Assembly: GCA_050246995.1 (NCBI GenBank)
Contig: JBFWVA010000011.1
Coordinates: forward strand, 62,001 to 126,000
Direction of reading: 5' to 3'
Source: SHVO01 sp050246995
Lineage (GTDB): Bacteria > Pseudomonadota > Alphaproteobacteria > Rhodospirillales > Rhodospirillaceae
DNA: 64,000 nucleotides
Part shown: positions 9,297 to 17,509 of the stretch, piece by piece
How positions within the stretch are numbered: position 1 is the stretch's first letter
Layout of the letters: every line of letters begins with the position of its first letter
Position numbers and translations under genes: made by a program
The notes under the pieces: generated by a model
Seen by the model: the letters and a program-made list of their open reading frames with translations, nothing else
Told to the model about the DNA's origin: nothing
The model's database searches: none

Positions 9297-9647
9297 ATGA
9301 AGATGCTGACCCGCGCACTCGTGGCGCTTTATCTTTGCGCCGGCGTACCTGCCTTAGCGGACACCGACCTCGGGCCGGGCGATGTGGGAGCGGGGCGCGT
9401 CTATGCGCAGCAATCCTGTAGCGATTGCCACAACATCGCCAGTCGGCGCAGCCCATTGCTCTCGATCCTCAGTGCGCCGGACTTTTACCTCGTCGCGAAT
9501 GCGAAAACGACGACCCTCATGGGTCTGAATGTTTTCTTGTCGTCGCCCCATCGCAAAATGCCGAATTTCATCATCTCCGATGAAGATCGGCGCAATGTGG
9601 TCGCTTACATCATGAGCTTGCGCGCGCCGCCGAAGGTGCGGCCTTGA
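9297..9647 (+). CDS. Small periplasmic class I cytochrome c
   Basis: A 116-residue monoheme cytochrome with signal peptide (residues 1-21, ending ALA), heme site CSDCH at 41-45 and a final helix NVVAYIMSLRAP. The C-terminal VxxYIMSL pattern recurs in the cytochrome domain of the nuclease fusion at 14064-15230, so these domains belong to one local subfamily. I chose the ATG at 9297 (AGGTGAG site just ahead) over a GTG at 9288. Likely driven by the FNR-type box at 9221. Confidence 0.87.
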   Translation: MKMLTRALVALYLCAGVPALADTDLGPGDVGAGRVYAQQSCSDCHNIASRRSPLLSILSAPDFYLVANAKTTTLMGLNVFLSSPHRKMPNFIISDEDRRNVVAYIMSLRAPPKVRP

Positions 9648-9680
9648 TCGGCAATGCCGCGACTTCCGGCGCGCATCGCT

Positions 9681-10367
9681 TTACTCTGGTACAATGAGGC
9701 CGTCGAGTAGACCGATGCGCCGTGAACATTGCCCCGCCACATGCTCGTCGTGGGTCGAGATGATGAAGCTTGTCCCGGTCGTCTGATTGATACTGTGGAT
9801 GAGCGCAATCACCTGGTCTGCCGTCTTACGGTCCAAATTACCGGTCGGTTCATCCGCGAGAACGAGCGCCGGCTGGTTGATCAAAGCGCGCGCCACCGCC
9901 ACGCGTTGGCGCTGTCCACCCGACATAGCCGCGGGACGATAGTCCCGGCGGTCCGACAAGCCGACCGCATCCAAAAGTTCTGAAGCGCGTCCGCGCATCG
10001 CGGATGTTTCACGGCCCGCCGCGGCAGCGGCCGGCATCATGACGTTCTCCACGGCTGAAAGATCGGGCAAAAGATGATGGAACTGGAAAATGAAGCCGAT
10101 ATGGCGGCTGCGAAACCCGGTACGTTCGGCATCGTCGGCATGCATGAGGTCGACGCCCAGCATTTCATGAAATCCGCCGCTCGCGCGCATCAGGGTGCCG
10201 AGGATCGTCAGCAGCGTGCTTTTACCGGATCCGGATGGGCCCAGCAGAGCAACCATTTCGGCGCGCCGGATGGTGAGGTCGATACCCTTCAAGACCTGCG
10301 TCCCGGTTTCCTCGTCTCCAAAGCTCTTGGTGAGACCGCGCACGGAAGCGATCATGTCCGTCGTCAT
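9681..10367 (-). CDS. ABC transporter ATP-binding protein, LolD/MacB type
   Basis: A 228-residue ABC ATPase. It has Walker A GPSGSGKS near residue 40, a Q-loop in FIFQFHHLLPDL, signature MSGGQRQRV, Walker B LVLADEPTGNLD and the switch His in STHD. The FQFHHLLP segment is typical of the LolD/MacB/FtsE group that powers mechanotransmission or export with FtsX-type permeases. The start overlaps the end of the permease gene by 4 nt. Together with the next two genes it forms an adaptor-permease-ATPase operon. Confidence 0.92.
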   Translation of the reverse strand: MTTDMIASVRGLTKSFGDEETGTQVLKGIDLTIRRAEMVALLGPSGSGKSTLLTILGTLMRASGGFHEMLGVDLMHADDAERTGFRSRHIGFIFQFHHLLPDLSAVENVMMPAAAAAGRETSAMRGRASELLDAVGLSDRRDYRPAAMSGGQRQRVAVARALINQPALVLADEPTGNLDRKTADQVIALIHSINQTTGTSFIISTHDEHVAGQCSRRIGLLDGLIVPE

Positions 10368-11569
10368 GAGCCAATCACCTCGACGGGATCGATCCGCGCG
10401 GCGCGGAGTGCGGGCTGGATTGAAGCCAATGCCCCAGCCAAGGTTGTCAGGATGATCGCGAGCAGGAAAGCGCCCTGATCAGAGTCGATGGGGAGCCCGC
10501 CGCGCGCGACTTCCGTGACCGGCGGCAGCGGCGATATCGCAAGCCACGTTATACTGGCGCCCAGCAGAGCGCCGATCAATCCGATGAGCGTGCCCTCAAG
10601 CACGAAGACCGAAACGACAAAACCTTTGCCCGCGCCCATGGCGCGCATGATCCCGATTTCGGATTGCCGGCGGATGACGGCCAACGACATCGCGCTCGCG
10701 ATGCCAACAATTATGGTCACGATCGCAAAAATCTTGATGATGGTCCCGGTGCGGCCTTGCGCATCCAAGCCTTCAAACAATTGCGTGTTTTCTTCCGTCC
10801 AGGCGGTGGCTTTCAGCGCTGTCGTGCTGCGCAATTGCGCGGCGACGCGTGCCGCATCCGTGGCGGGTTGCACCTTGATTTCAATGCGTGAAATTCCGGT
10901 CGGAAGATCGAAAAGCGCCCGCGCGGTCGCAAAGTTCATATAGACGGCCTGCCGGTCGGCGCTGGCGACGCCTAACGTGAAGATGCCGCCAATGCGAAGG
11001 TTGCGCGCCCGACCCCGGTCCGACGTAAGATGCACGGTCTGACCCACTCGCAGACCCAAATCTTTCGCAAGACGGCTGCCGATCAAAAGCCCATCGGTCA
11101 GCAGATCGCCGCTTCCTTCCACGATCGCCGCTTCTATGTTCGCGATGCCGGAAAGTTTCCCGGGCGTTACGCCAATGACACCGACCGACGCAACGGCCTG
11201 CCCGCGTTCTAAAAAGGCCGCGCCGCGGATTTGCGGCGAGACGAAGGTGACGCCCGGGGTTTGTTCGGCCATCGAGACCGCGGATTGCCAGACCGAAATC
11301 TGATTTCTGCGGCTCAGGTCTTTTTGCAGCACAGCGAGCACCGCCGGGCTTGAAAAGAGAGTGGTTGGATCGCGATCGGGCTGCTCCAAAACGACATGCG
11401 GAATGCTACCCACGGTACGAAGGGTCAAGAGGGTGGCAAGGCCGCCGATGAGTGCGCTCATGAAAATGAACACACTCACGCCGAGCGCGACACCCGACAT
11501 CAGCAGCACGGTCTGTGCGGGGTGGCTGAAAAGATGACGAAATGCCAACTTGAAAGCGTAGGCGTTCAT
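10364..11569 (-). CDS. FtsX-type ABC transporter permease
   Basis: A 401-residue permease with one N-terminal transmembrane helix (about residues 15-40), a large periplasmic MacB-like domain and three C-terminal helices with the FtsX domain (IVGIASAMSLAVIRRQSEIGIMRAMG region). The ATG at 11569 lies 1 nt beyond the stop of the adaptor gene; a longer in-frame reading from 11659 would run far into that gene and lacks support. Likely partner of the ATPase and HlyD-like adaptor for export of an unknown compound or for lipoprotein handling. Confidence 0.9.
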   Translation of the reverse strand: MNAYAFKLAFRHLFSHPAQTVLLMSGVALGVSVFIFMSALIGGLATLLTLRTVGSIPHVVLEQPDRDPTTLFSSPAVLAVLQKDLSRRNQISVWQSAVSMAEQTPGVTFVSPQIRGAAFLERGQAVASVGVIGVTPGKLSGIANIEAAIVEGSGDLLTDGLLIGSRLAKDLGLRVGQTVHLTSDRGRARNLRIGGIFTLGVASADRQAVYMNFATARALFDLPTGISRIEIKVQPATDAARVAAQLRSTTALKATAWTEENTQLFEGLDAQGRTGTIIKIFAIVTIIVGIASAMSLAVIRRQSEIGIMRAMGAGKGFVVSVFVLEGTLIGLIGALLGASITWLAISPLPPVTEVARGGLPIDSDQGAFLLAIILTTLAGALASIQPALRAARIDPVEVIGS

Positions 11570-11570
11570 A

Positions 11571-12638
11571 TCAATTGCTAATCCGCACCTTTTCGCCGGG
11601 CTTGGCGGCGGTGGGACTGAGGAGGACATGTTCTCCCGCCTCGAGGCCGTGCGTGACAATCACGTCCTCGGCCGGCCAGTCGACAATTGTGACAACGCGG
11701 TCGCGGACAATGCCGTCCGGGCCTGCGATCAGCACAGACATCTTGCCGCCGGCCTGCCGAATTGCCCGGCGGGGGATCTTGACGGCGTTTGTCCGCCGCT
11801 CGATTACGATGTTGATGGTTACGGTCAGGCCTGCAGGGCGATCGGTCAATGCGCCATCGAGCGCGAAGCGGACATCGCGGGCGCCTGTGCCCGGATCAAC
11901 GCGGGGCTCAATATGAAGGACGGTGGCCCGTACCGTATCGGACTGCCCCGGGACGCTGACCAAAGCCTCCATGCCGGGGTGGATTTCCGCCGCGTAGATT
12001 TCATCGACTTCAGCGACGATCTCGGGCGTGGAGAGATCGGCGAGGCGGTAGATGACATTCTCGGGGCTGACGTTTTGACCCGGATCGACGGGCCGCTCCA
12101 GAATGACGCCGGTAAACGGCGCGCGTAATACGCGGCGCTCGCGTAATTCGGTTGCTTGCGTGACCGCCGCCATGCGGCGCTTGAGCTCCCGCTCGCCTTC
12201 CACGACGGCGAGGCGCCGTTGTTCGACGTCTTTCACGGTCGCGAATTCACCCAGCGCCTCATAACGGGTGAGATCGCGCTGCGCTTGCGCGAGTATAGCT
12301 TGCTGGGACTGCACCGCGGCTTGTGCCACCGCGATCGCGGCCGCTTCCGGCCCATCGTCGATCCTGGCGAGCACATCGCCCAGGTTCACGCGGTGGCCGA
12401 CATCGAAGGGCAACTCCACCAACGCTCCGCCTGCCGGCGGACGTATGTCGACCTGGAGGCGCGGACGTATACGGCCGTTTACGGCCAGGATCCTTTCCGC
12501 GGGTCCAATTGTGGATGTGTAGGACGCGACGTCCTTGGCGGGTGAGCTGAAGGTGAGGTACAGGCCAAATCCTGCGCCCGCCAGCGCGATGGCCAGCACC
12601 AGGCTGCCGCCCGCGCTCTTCGGGATCGACAAGCTCAT
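11571..12638 (-). CDS. HlyD/MacA-family periplasmic adaptor (membrane fusion protein)
   Basis: A 355-residue adaptor anchored by an N-terminal helix (residues 9-28). Visible parts are a lipoyl half with DVRPPAGGALVEL-like sequence, a short coiled-coil hairpin (about 95-150), the second lipoyl half (RAPFTGVILERPVDPGQNV) and beta-barrel segments. First gene of a three-gene exporter operon; it links the permease to an outer-membrane exit duct, not encoded here. No FNR-type box was found in the 400 nt upstream. Confidence 0.9.
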   Translation of the reverse strand: MSLSIPKSAGGSLVLAIALAGAGFGLYLTFSSPAKDVASYTSTIGPAERILAVNGRIRPRLQVDIRPPAGGALVELPFDVGHRVNLGDVLARIDDGPEAAAIAVAQAAVQSQQAILAQAQRDLTRYEALGEFATVKDVEQRRLAVVEGERELKRRMAAVTQATELRERRVLRAPFTGVILERPVDPGQNVSPENVIYRLADLSTPEIVAEVDEIYAAEIHPGMEALVSVPGQSDTVRATVLHIEPRVDPGTGARDVRFALDGALTDRPAGLTVTINIVIERRTNAVKIPRRAIRQAGGKMSVLIAGPDGIVRDRVVTIVDWPAEDVIVTHGLEAGEHVLLSPTAAKPGEKVRISN

Positions 12639-13060
12639 TGCGCGGCCTCGCGGTTTAGCCGCGGCGCGTAAGCACGGGACGGCGCAGCTCTCAGACTTCG
12701 TGTGGGGAAACGGGGCATTTTGATACTGCGTTCACGACATCTCATTCGAAAGCCATCTTTTCACCGCCGGAAAATAGCACTCAGAATACCCTCCCGCGCA
12801 AGCGACGCGCGTTGCTAATGACGCTGACTAGGGAGGGCCTTCGCGGTCGTGGCGATGATCGGCGAGAGCATCACGTTACACGCCGGATAGAGAGCCCCGC
12901 CGCGACCGGTAAGCCGGCGCCATCGTACCCTGCCGGGGTATCCCTCGCACCTCGTATAATGTGTGGCTTAGCGCCGGGAATTGGTGTCTGGGGAGGCGGG
13001 AGCTTTCAGGCATTGATCGCGGTCAGGGTGCGCGGTCAGGAACACTTTTACGATGGGCCT
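12639..13060. other. Intergenic region between divergent exporter and YihY genes
   Basis: About 420 nt with no convincing gene. A TATAAT hexamer sits at 12955-12960 in the direction of the YihY gene, but I see no matching -35 element. An open reading frame continuous with the YihY gene extends back to 12812, but its sequence is low-quality and lacks a ribosome site. Confidence 0.5.
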
Positions 13061-13957
13061 ATGACACGCTCTGCGACATCCAGCTGGTGGCGCTCCTCGC
13101 CGCTTGATACGCGGCGCGCCGCGGCCGTCCTCAAGAACCCCCCAGCCTTTGCGCTGCGGGTCCTTCGCGAATTTCGCAGGAACCAGGGCCTCCTGCTGGC
13201 GGGGGCGGTTGCCTACTACGCGATGTTGTCGCTCATTCCGCTTCTGATCCTGACGCTGATGCTGTTGTCACACGTCTTTGCCGAGGAACGGGTGCTTTCC
13301 ATGCTCAGCGCCTATCTTGAGTTCGTCGTGCCGGGTCAGTCACGCGCTCTCGTCGAGGGCTTGCGGGCGTTTCTCGAGCACCGCGCCGCGGTCAGCGGCG
13401 TTCTGTTGATCAGTATGCTGTTCTTTAGTTCACTTGCGTTTACCGCGCTCGAGAATGCGATGTCGGTGATTTTCTTTCACCGCGTTCGCATCAAACGCCG
13501 TCACTTTCTGATCTCGGCGGTCTTGCCATATCTTTTCATACTCTTTCTGACCACGGGCCTCATCGTGGTGACCGTTGCATCCGGCCTGTTGCAAGCTGTC
13601 GGTACACGGAACGTGACTCTTCTCGGCGTCGCTCATTCCTTGGATATTATCTCACGCACCACCCTATATGGGCTTGGGGTGATCGGAGAGGTTCTCCTGC
13701 TTTCGGCCATTTACCTCGTGATGCCGGTGGGGCGCTTATCCTTGCGCCACGCTCTGATCGGAGGCGCGGTCGCCGCCGCGCTGTGGGAAATCACGCGGCA
13801 CGGCCTCGGCTGGTATTACACGACCGTATCGCAAATCCAGCTTGTCTACGGCACGTTCGCGACCTCGGTGGGCGTGCTCCTCAGTGCGGAATTGGGGGCG
13901 CTTGTCTTGCTCGCGGGCGCCCAGGTCATCGCCGAATACGAGCGCATGGATGTTTGA
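13061..13957 (+). CDS. YihY/BrkB-family inner-membrane protein
   Basis: A 298-residue protein with six predicted transmembrane helices and the hallmark AGAVAYYAMLSLIPLLIL segment near residue 45. This family was once called ribonuclease BN but is now regarded as a membrane protein of uncertain function. C-terminal LGWYYTTVSQIQLVYGT and ELGALVLLAGAQVIAEYE are family features. The ATG at 13061 gives the normal family length; codons further upstream are not conserved-looking. Confidence 0.88.
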   Translation: MTRSATSSWWRSSPLDTRRAAAVLKNPPAFALRVLREFRRNQGLLLAGAVAYYAMLSLIPLLILTLMLLSHVFAEERVLSMLSAYLEFVVPGQSRALVEGLRAFLEHRAAVSGVLLISMLFFSSLAFTALENAMSVIFFHRVRIKRRHFLISAVLPYLFILFLTTGLIVVTVASGLLQAVGTRNVTLLGVAHSLDIISRTTLYGLGVIGEVLLLSAIYLVMPVGRLSLRHALIGGAVAAALWEITRHGLGWYYTTVSQIQLVYGTFATSVGVLLSAELGALVLLAGAQVIAEYERMDV

Positions 13958-13990
13958 GATGGAGGCTGATCCCTTTTGTTGAAGGCGTGC

Positions 13991-14004
13991 TTGACCGAAA
14001 TCAA
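13991..14004. promoter_or_regulatory. FNR/FixK-type operator TTGACCGAAATCAA
   Basis: Identical to the right-hand site of the double box at 7986-7999. Its centre is 67 nt upstream of the nuclease-cytochrome fusion start at 14064. Confidence 0.68.
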
Positions 14005-14063
14005 CGCGCGGGTGGGGGCGTTTTCCTAAGGTTCTGGAACACTCCGGCAGTAAAGGAATCTCC

Positions 14064-15230
14064 ATGCGCAATGCCGCACTATTCCTATCAGCCATCCTCG
14101 CCTTTGGCGCCGTTCAGCCAGCATCGGCCTTCGACGACCGCGGGCACGAAATCATCGCAACCGTCGCCGCCCACTATCTGACCCCTGCGGTTCGCAAGCA
14201 GGTGGACGCGATGTTGAAAGCGGACACCGACGCCTTGACGCCGCACGATATTGCGGGCGCCGCAACATGGGCCGACCATTATCGCGACAATGCGACGGTG
14301 CAGCATTACACCGATACCGCCAATTGGCATTTCGTCTCGATTTACGCCAATCGCCCGAGCATCCCCGAAGCCTGCTTCGGCCATACCGGTTTGCCGGTGG
14401 GCGCGCCCGCCTCCCGGGGGCCTGCGAACGCATGCATCATCGATAAGATTGATCAGTTCCGCGCCGAGCTCGGGGACAAGACAACGGCGCCGGCGGAGCG
14501 CCTGATTGCATTGAAGTATCTCTTGCATCTCGTCGGCGATATCCATGCGCCCTTGCACGCCGCCGATATGCACAACCAGAATGGCAAAGTGATCCAAGTC
14601 GTCGCCGGCGATGGCAGCATCACACCCGGTTCGCTGTTCGGATACTGGGAAACGGCGCTGGTCCGCCGCCTCGGCCATCGCGACGAAGCCGCACAAGCTC
14701 TCATCGACAAAATCACGCCTGCCCAGGTCGCGCTCTGGAGCGGGCAAGTGACCCACATCTGGGCCCTGGAAACACATCAGATCGGGACGGATTACGCCTA
14801 CGGAACGATGCTCTCGCGATTCGAGGACGGTCGTTTCGTGATTGAGCCTGCGGAGTTGGAGCGCGGGCAGAACCTCCTCGCAACACAGATGAGCAAGGCC
14901 GGCGTTCGTCTGGCCGCCCTCTTGAATGAAACTCTTGGAGGGAAGGGCGCGGCTCCAGCGTCCCAGCGCATGGCGGCGGCGGATCCGGCCTCCGGCCATG
15001 CCATCGCCGCTGCGATGTGTGCGGTCTGCCACATGGTCGATAGGCGCGGAACGGAGGGCCCGAGTTTTACGACGGCGCCTGACTTTGTCGCCATCGCCAA
15101 TACCGGCCGTATGTCGCAAACGGTTCTGCACTCCTTCCTCACCGGCACTCATCCGACGATGCCGCGCCTCAAGCTCTCGGATGATCAGCTCCGCCAAGTG
15201 AGCACCTACATCATGAGTCTGAAGGACTAG
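14064..15230 (+). CDS. S1/P1-type nuclease fused to a C-terminal cytochrome c domain
   Basis: A 388-residue exported protein. After a signal peptide (residues 1-22, ending ASA) residues 23-300 follow the S1/P1 zinc nuclease fold: RGHEIIATVAAHYL at the N-terminus, TWADHYR, the core LLHLVGDIHAPLHAADMHNQNG, and FGYWETALV in place of the usual NLHxxWD. The mature N-terminus would be Phe rather than the Trp that normally binds zinc, so catalysis is not assured. Residues 305-388 are a class I cytochrome c with CAVCH at 319-323 and a final YIMSLKD helix. Good ribosome site AAGGA. A FNR-type box lies 67 nt upstream and a second cytochrome gene follows after 9 nt. Confidence 0.85.
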   Translation: MRNAALFLSAILAFGAVQPASAFDDRGHEIIATVAAHYLTPAVRKQVDAMLKADTDALTPHDIAGAATWADHYRDNATVQHYTDTANWHFVSIYANRPSIPEACFGHTGLPVGAPASRGPANACIIDKIDQFRAELGDKTTAPAERLIALKYLLHLVGDIHAPLHAADMHNQNGKVIQVVAGDGSITPGSLFGYWETALVRRLGHRDEAAQALIDKITPAQVALWSGQVTHIWALETHQIGTDYAYGTMLSRFEDGRFVIEPAELERGQNLLATQMSKAGVRLAALLNETLGGKGAAPASQRMAAADPASGHAIAAAMCAVCHMVDRRGTEGPSFTTAPDFVAIANTGRMSQTVLHSFLTGTHPTMPRLKLSDDQLRQVSTYIMSLKD

Positions 15231-15239
15231 AGGTCTGTC

Positions 15240-15599
15240 ATGCCCGCACGCCGTCTTCTTGCGGCCTTGGTTCTGGTGACACTCACGGGGTGTGTGGAAA
15301 CCGCCATGCCGCAGAACCCGGGTATGATCGAAGAGGGGCGCGCCTTTGCCCGCGATCGGTGCGCGCACTGCCACGGCATTGGCCGCGTCGATGATAGCCC
15401 CTCGGAACAAGCTCCGCCTTTCCGGCGCTTGCATGAACGCTATCCCGTCGCGCAGTTGGCGGAGGCGTTCGCCGAGGGAATCGTGGTGGGTCATGCGGAC
15501 ATGCCGCCCTTCGAACTTACGCCCCGCGAGATATCGGCGCTGATCGCTTATCTCGGGAGCCTCGAAGACGCCGAAAGTCCAGGCCGGCCACGGTATTAA
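15240..15599 (+). CDS. Cytochrome c lipoprotein
   Basis: A 119-residue monoheme cytochrome. The N-terminus ends in a lipobox (VTLTGC, Cys 18), so it is probably anchored to a membrane on its periplasmic side. The heme site is CAHCH at 41-45 and the C-terminal helix is ISALIAYLGSLED. It starts 9 nt after the nuclease-cytochrome fusion and is very likely cotranscribed; the two could exchange electrons. Confidence 0.86.
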   Translation: MPARRLLAALVLVTLTGCVETAMPQNPGMIEEGRAFARDRCAHCHGIGRVDDSPSEQAPPFRRLHERYPVAQLAEAFAEGIVVGHADMPPFELTPREISALIAYLGSLEDAESPGRPRY

Positions 15600-15619
15600 G
15601 TGTCGGGAGCGGGCCTGTC

Positions 15620-16597
15620 ATGAACCAACGCTTGCATCGCGCGGGAATGTGGGCGCTCGCAGTGACGGGAGTACTCACACTTGGCGCCTGGCTGGCGTTG
15701 AGGATCGGCGGTTATCCGGCCGAGCTTCAAGCGGCGCAAGTCCGGCTCGCCGGCAGCGAGCTGGTGCAGACACCATGCGGTCCGATCGAATATAAGGCCG
15801 TGGGTAAGGGCGCCGCCGTTCTGGTGGCGCACGGCGCCGGAGGCGGTTTCGATCAAAGCCTCGACTTTGCGGGGCCGCTTGCTTCGCGCGGCTTGAAAAT
15901 CATCGGTGTATCGCGCTTCGGATATCTGCGCTCGTCACTGCCTGAAGACGCTTCCGCCGAACATCAGGCCAACGCGTATGTTTGCTTGATGGACGCTCTC
16001 GGTCTGGAAAGGGCCTCGATCATTGGCGCTTCCGCGGGCGCTCCCTCGGCGCTTCAGTTTGTTTTGCGACACCCGGAGCGTGCGGAAAAATTAGTGCTGT
16101 TGGTACCGGCGCTCTACACGCCCAAGGACCCCGGCGCTCCGGTTTTGGATATCCCACCGGGGGTGCCGGCCGTGGTTGGAACGCTTCTTCAGTCCGATTT
16201 GCTCTATTGGACACTCGCGAAGGCCGCGCCGCACTTGTTGATCGGCACCATCCTTGGAACGCCGCCGGAACAATTCGATCAAGCCGAGCAAGCCGAACGG
16301 GCGCGCGTGACGACGATGATCTCTCATATTTTACCCGTGTCCGCGCGCCGCGATGGCCTCATGAACGATGCGCGCGTGATCGCCAATATGCCGCGCTATG
16401 AGCTGGAACGGGTGAACACTCCAACCTTGGCGCTGAGCGTAGCGGACGACCGTTACGGGACATATGCGGCCGCCAAATACACGGCCGACCATATCGCCGG
16501 CGCACGGTTCGTGGGCTATCCCGCCGGCGGACACATCTGGATTGGTCATCACGCGGAAGCGCTGACCGCCCTTGGCGATTTTCTGAGCGGCGCCTAA
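15620..16597 (+). CDS. Membrane-anchored alpha/beta hydrolase
   Basis: A 325-residue alpha/beta-hydrolase with an N-terminal transmembrane anchor (residues 10-30). The oxyanion HGAG motif is at 71-74 and the nucleophile elbow GASAG has Ser 138. The Asp in SVADDR and the His in AGGHIW complete the expected catalytic triad. Substrate unknown. It starts 20 nt after the cytochrome lipoprotein, so nuclease-cytochrome, cytochrome and hydrolase form a three-gene unit. Confidence 0.87.
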   Translation: MNQRLHRAGMWALAVTGVLTLGAWLALRIGGYPAELQAAQVRLAGSELVQTPCGPIEYKAVGKGAAVLVAHGAGGGFDQSLDFAGPLASRGLKIIGVSRFGYLRSSLPEDASAEHQANAYVCLMDALGLERASIIGASAGAPSALQFVLRHPERAEKLVLLVPALYTPKDPGAPVLDIPPGVPAVVGTLLQSDLLYWTLAKAAPHLLIGTILGTPPEQFDQAEQAERARVTTMISHILPVSARRDGLMNDARVIANMPRYELERVNTPTLALSVADDRYGTYAAAKYTADHIAGARFVGYPAGGHIWIGHHAEALTALGDFLSGA

Positions 16598-16630
16598 ACG
16601 AGCGATCGGCGGGCAGGCGAGATTGGAACC

Positions 16631-17350
16631 TCAGAACACGAAATCGTAGCGCGCCGAGTCAATGCGGCCGGTCCAGACGCAGGTCCAGGTGTCGTTAAGG
16701 TACCAGCCCACCTCGGCCCAGCTGGGCGCTATGATGCCACCCTGAAGACGGTAGTCATGGAAGCGGCCTTCCCAGGGCACTTCCTCATAGCCTCCGGGGA
16801 ATGAGCCCCAGCGTCCCGGCGTATAAATGGAAGAGACCGCACCGCTCGGGTTGAAGCGGAATTCCAGCGACACGGTGATCTCGCCGTGCGTAAGTGTCGC
16901 GAGCGCCTTGGTGTCGTCGATGGGCGTCCAGATCAATGTTTCGCTGGGAAGCAGCGCTGTCGGATACCAAACCGCTTCTGCGAGGTAGCGATGGAGTGAA
17001 CCGGCATTGACCGGTTCGCCGCCTTTTTGGCTTTCGAATGTATAGAGACCATAAAGGCTCACTTCGCTGGATCCTTCGCCGGCGGCATAAGCGTCGCGCA
17101 CATTAAGATGTACGAGGGGGAAGGGCGTTACGCGCGCTTCCCATACAAATTCGGTCCGCGGCGGCGTGACCGTATGGCGTGCAGTGAAGGGCATCCAATT
17201 CTGGCGCTTGAGATCTGCGCGTAGCATCCCTGATTGTTGCAGCTCAACATGGCCAATGAACAGATGGCGGTCGCGCAGAACGCGCCGTAGGTAGCGTGCT
17301 ACGGGGGCCGGGACGTTCTCCAGCTTAAAGGGGTCGGCGATCATATTCAT
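16631..17350 (-). CDS. DUF6544 family protein
   Basis: A 239-residue protein of a conserved uncharacterised family, recognised from the N-terminal PAPVARYLRRVL, QQSGMLRADL and WMPFTARHTVTPP segments and the later GRWGSFPGGYEEVPWEGRF motif. It is rich in Trp, Tyr and beta strands with no clear signal peptide or membrane helix. Start ATG at 17350 has a GGAGGAG site. An FNR-type box is centred 83 nt upstream, so it belongs to the putative low-oxygen regulon. Confidence 0.75.
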   Translation of the reverse strand: MNMIADPFKLENVPAPVARYLRRVLRDRHLFIGHVELQQSGMLRADLKRQNWMPFTARHTVTPPRTEFVWEARVTPFPLVHLNVRDAYAAGEGSSEVSLYGLYTFESQKGGEPVNAGSLHRYLAEAVWYPTALLPSETLIWTPIDDTKALATLTHGEITVSLEFRFNPSGAVSSIYTPGRWGSFPGGYEEVPWEGRFHDYRLQGGIIAPSWAEVGWYLNDTWTCVWTGRIDSARYDFVF

Positions 17351-17426
17351 AGCGCTCCTCCTCCCGCAGTGTCGTCAATGACCTCGACAGGCACATTGAT
17401 CGCCGACAATCGCCGGGCAGCCGTCC

Positions 17427-17440
17427 TTGACGCCGGTCAA
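17427..17440. promoter_or_regulatory. FNR/FixK-type operator TTGACGCCGGTCAA
   Basis: Symmetrical TTGAC-GCCG-GTCAA site centred 83 nt upstream of the DUF6544 gene and downstream of the SulP gene, so it can only serve the former. Confidence 0.6.
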
Positions 17441-17509
17441 TGCGGGCGCGGGGACGGTGTGAAGCTCTATTCTTGGCTTATAAGGGCAATAAGCCCGTAA
17501 CGCGGGGAT

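Noticed and set aside
12700..12740. A near FNR-type site (TTGATACTGCGTTCA) upstream of the exporter
   Set aside because: The second half-site is not TCAA at the right spacing, so it does not match the others.
14088..15494. A 468-codon open frame on the minus strand
   Set aside because: Opposite the nuclease-cytochrome fusion and cytochrome lipoprotein, both well supported by signal peptides and heme motifs.
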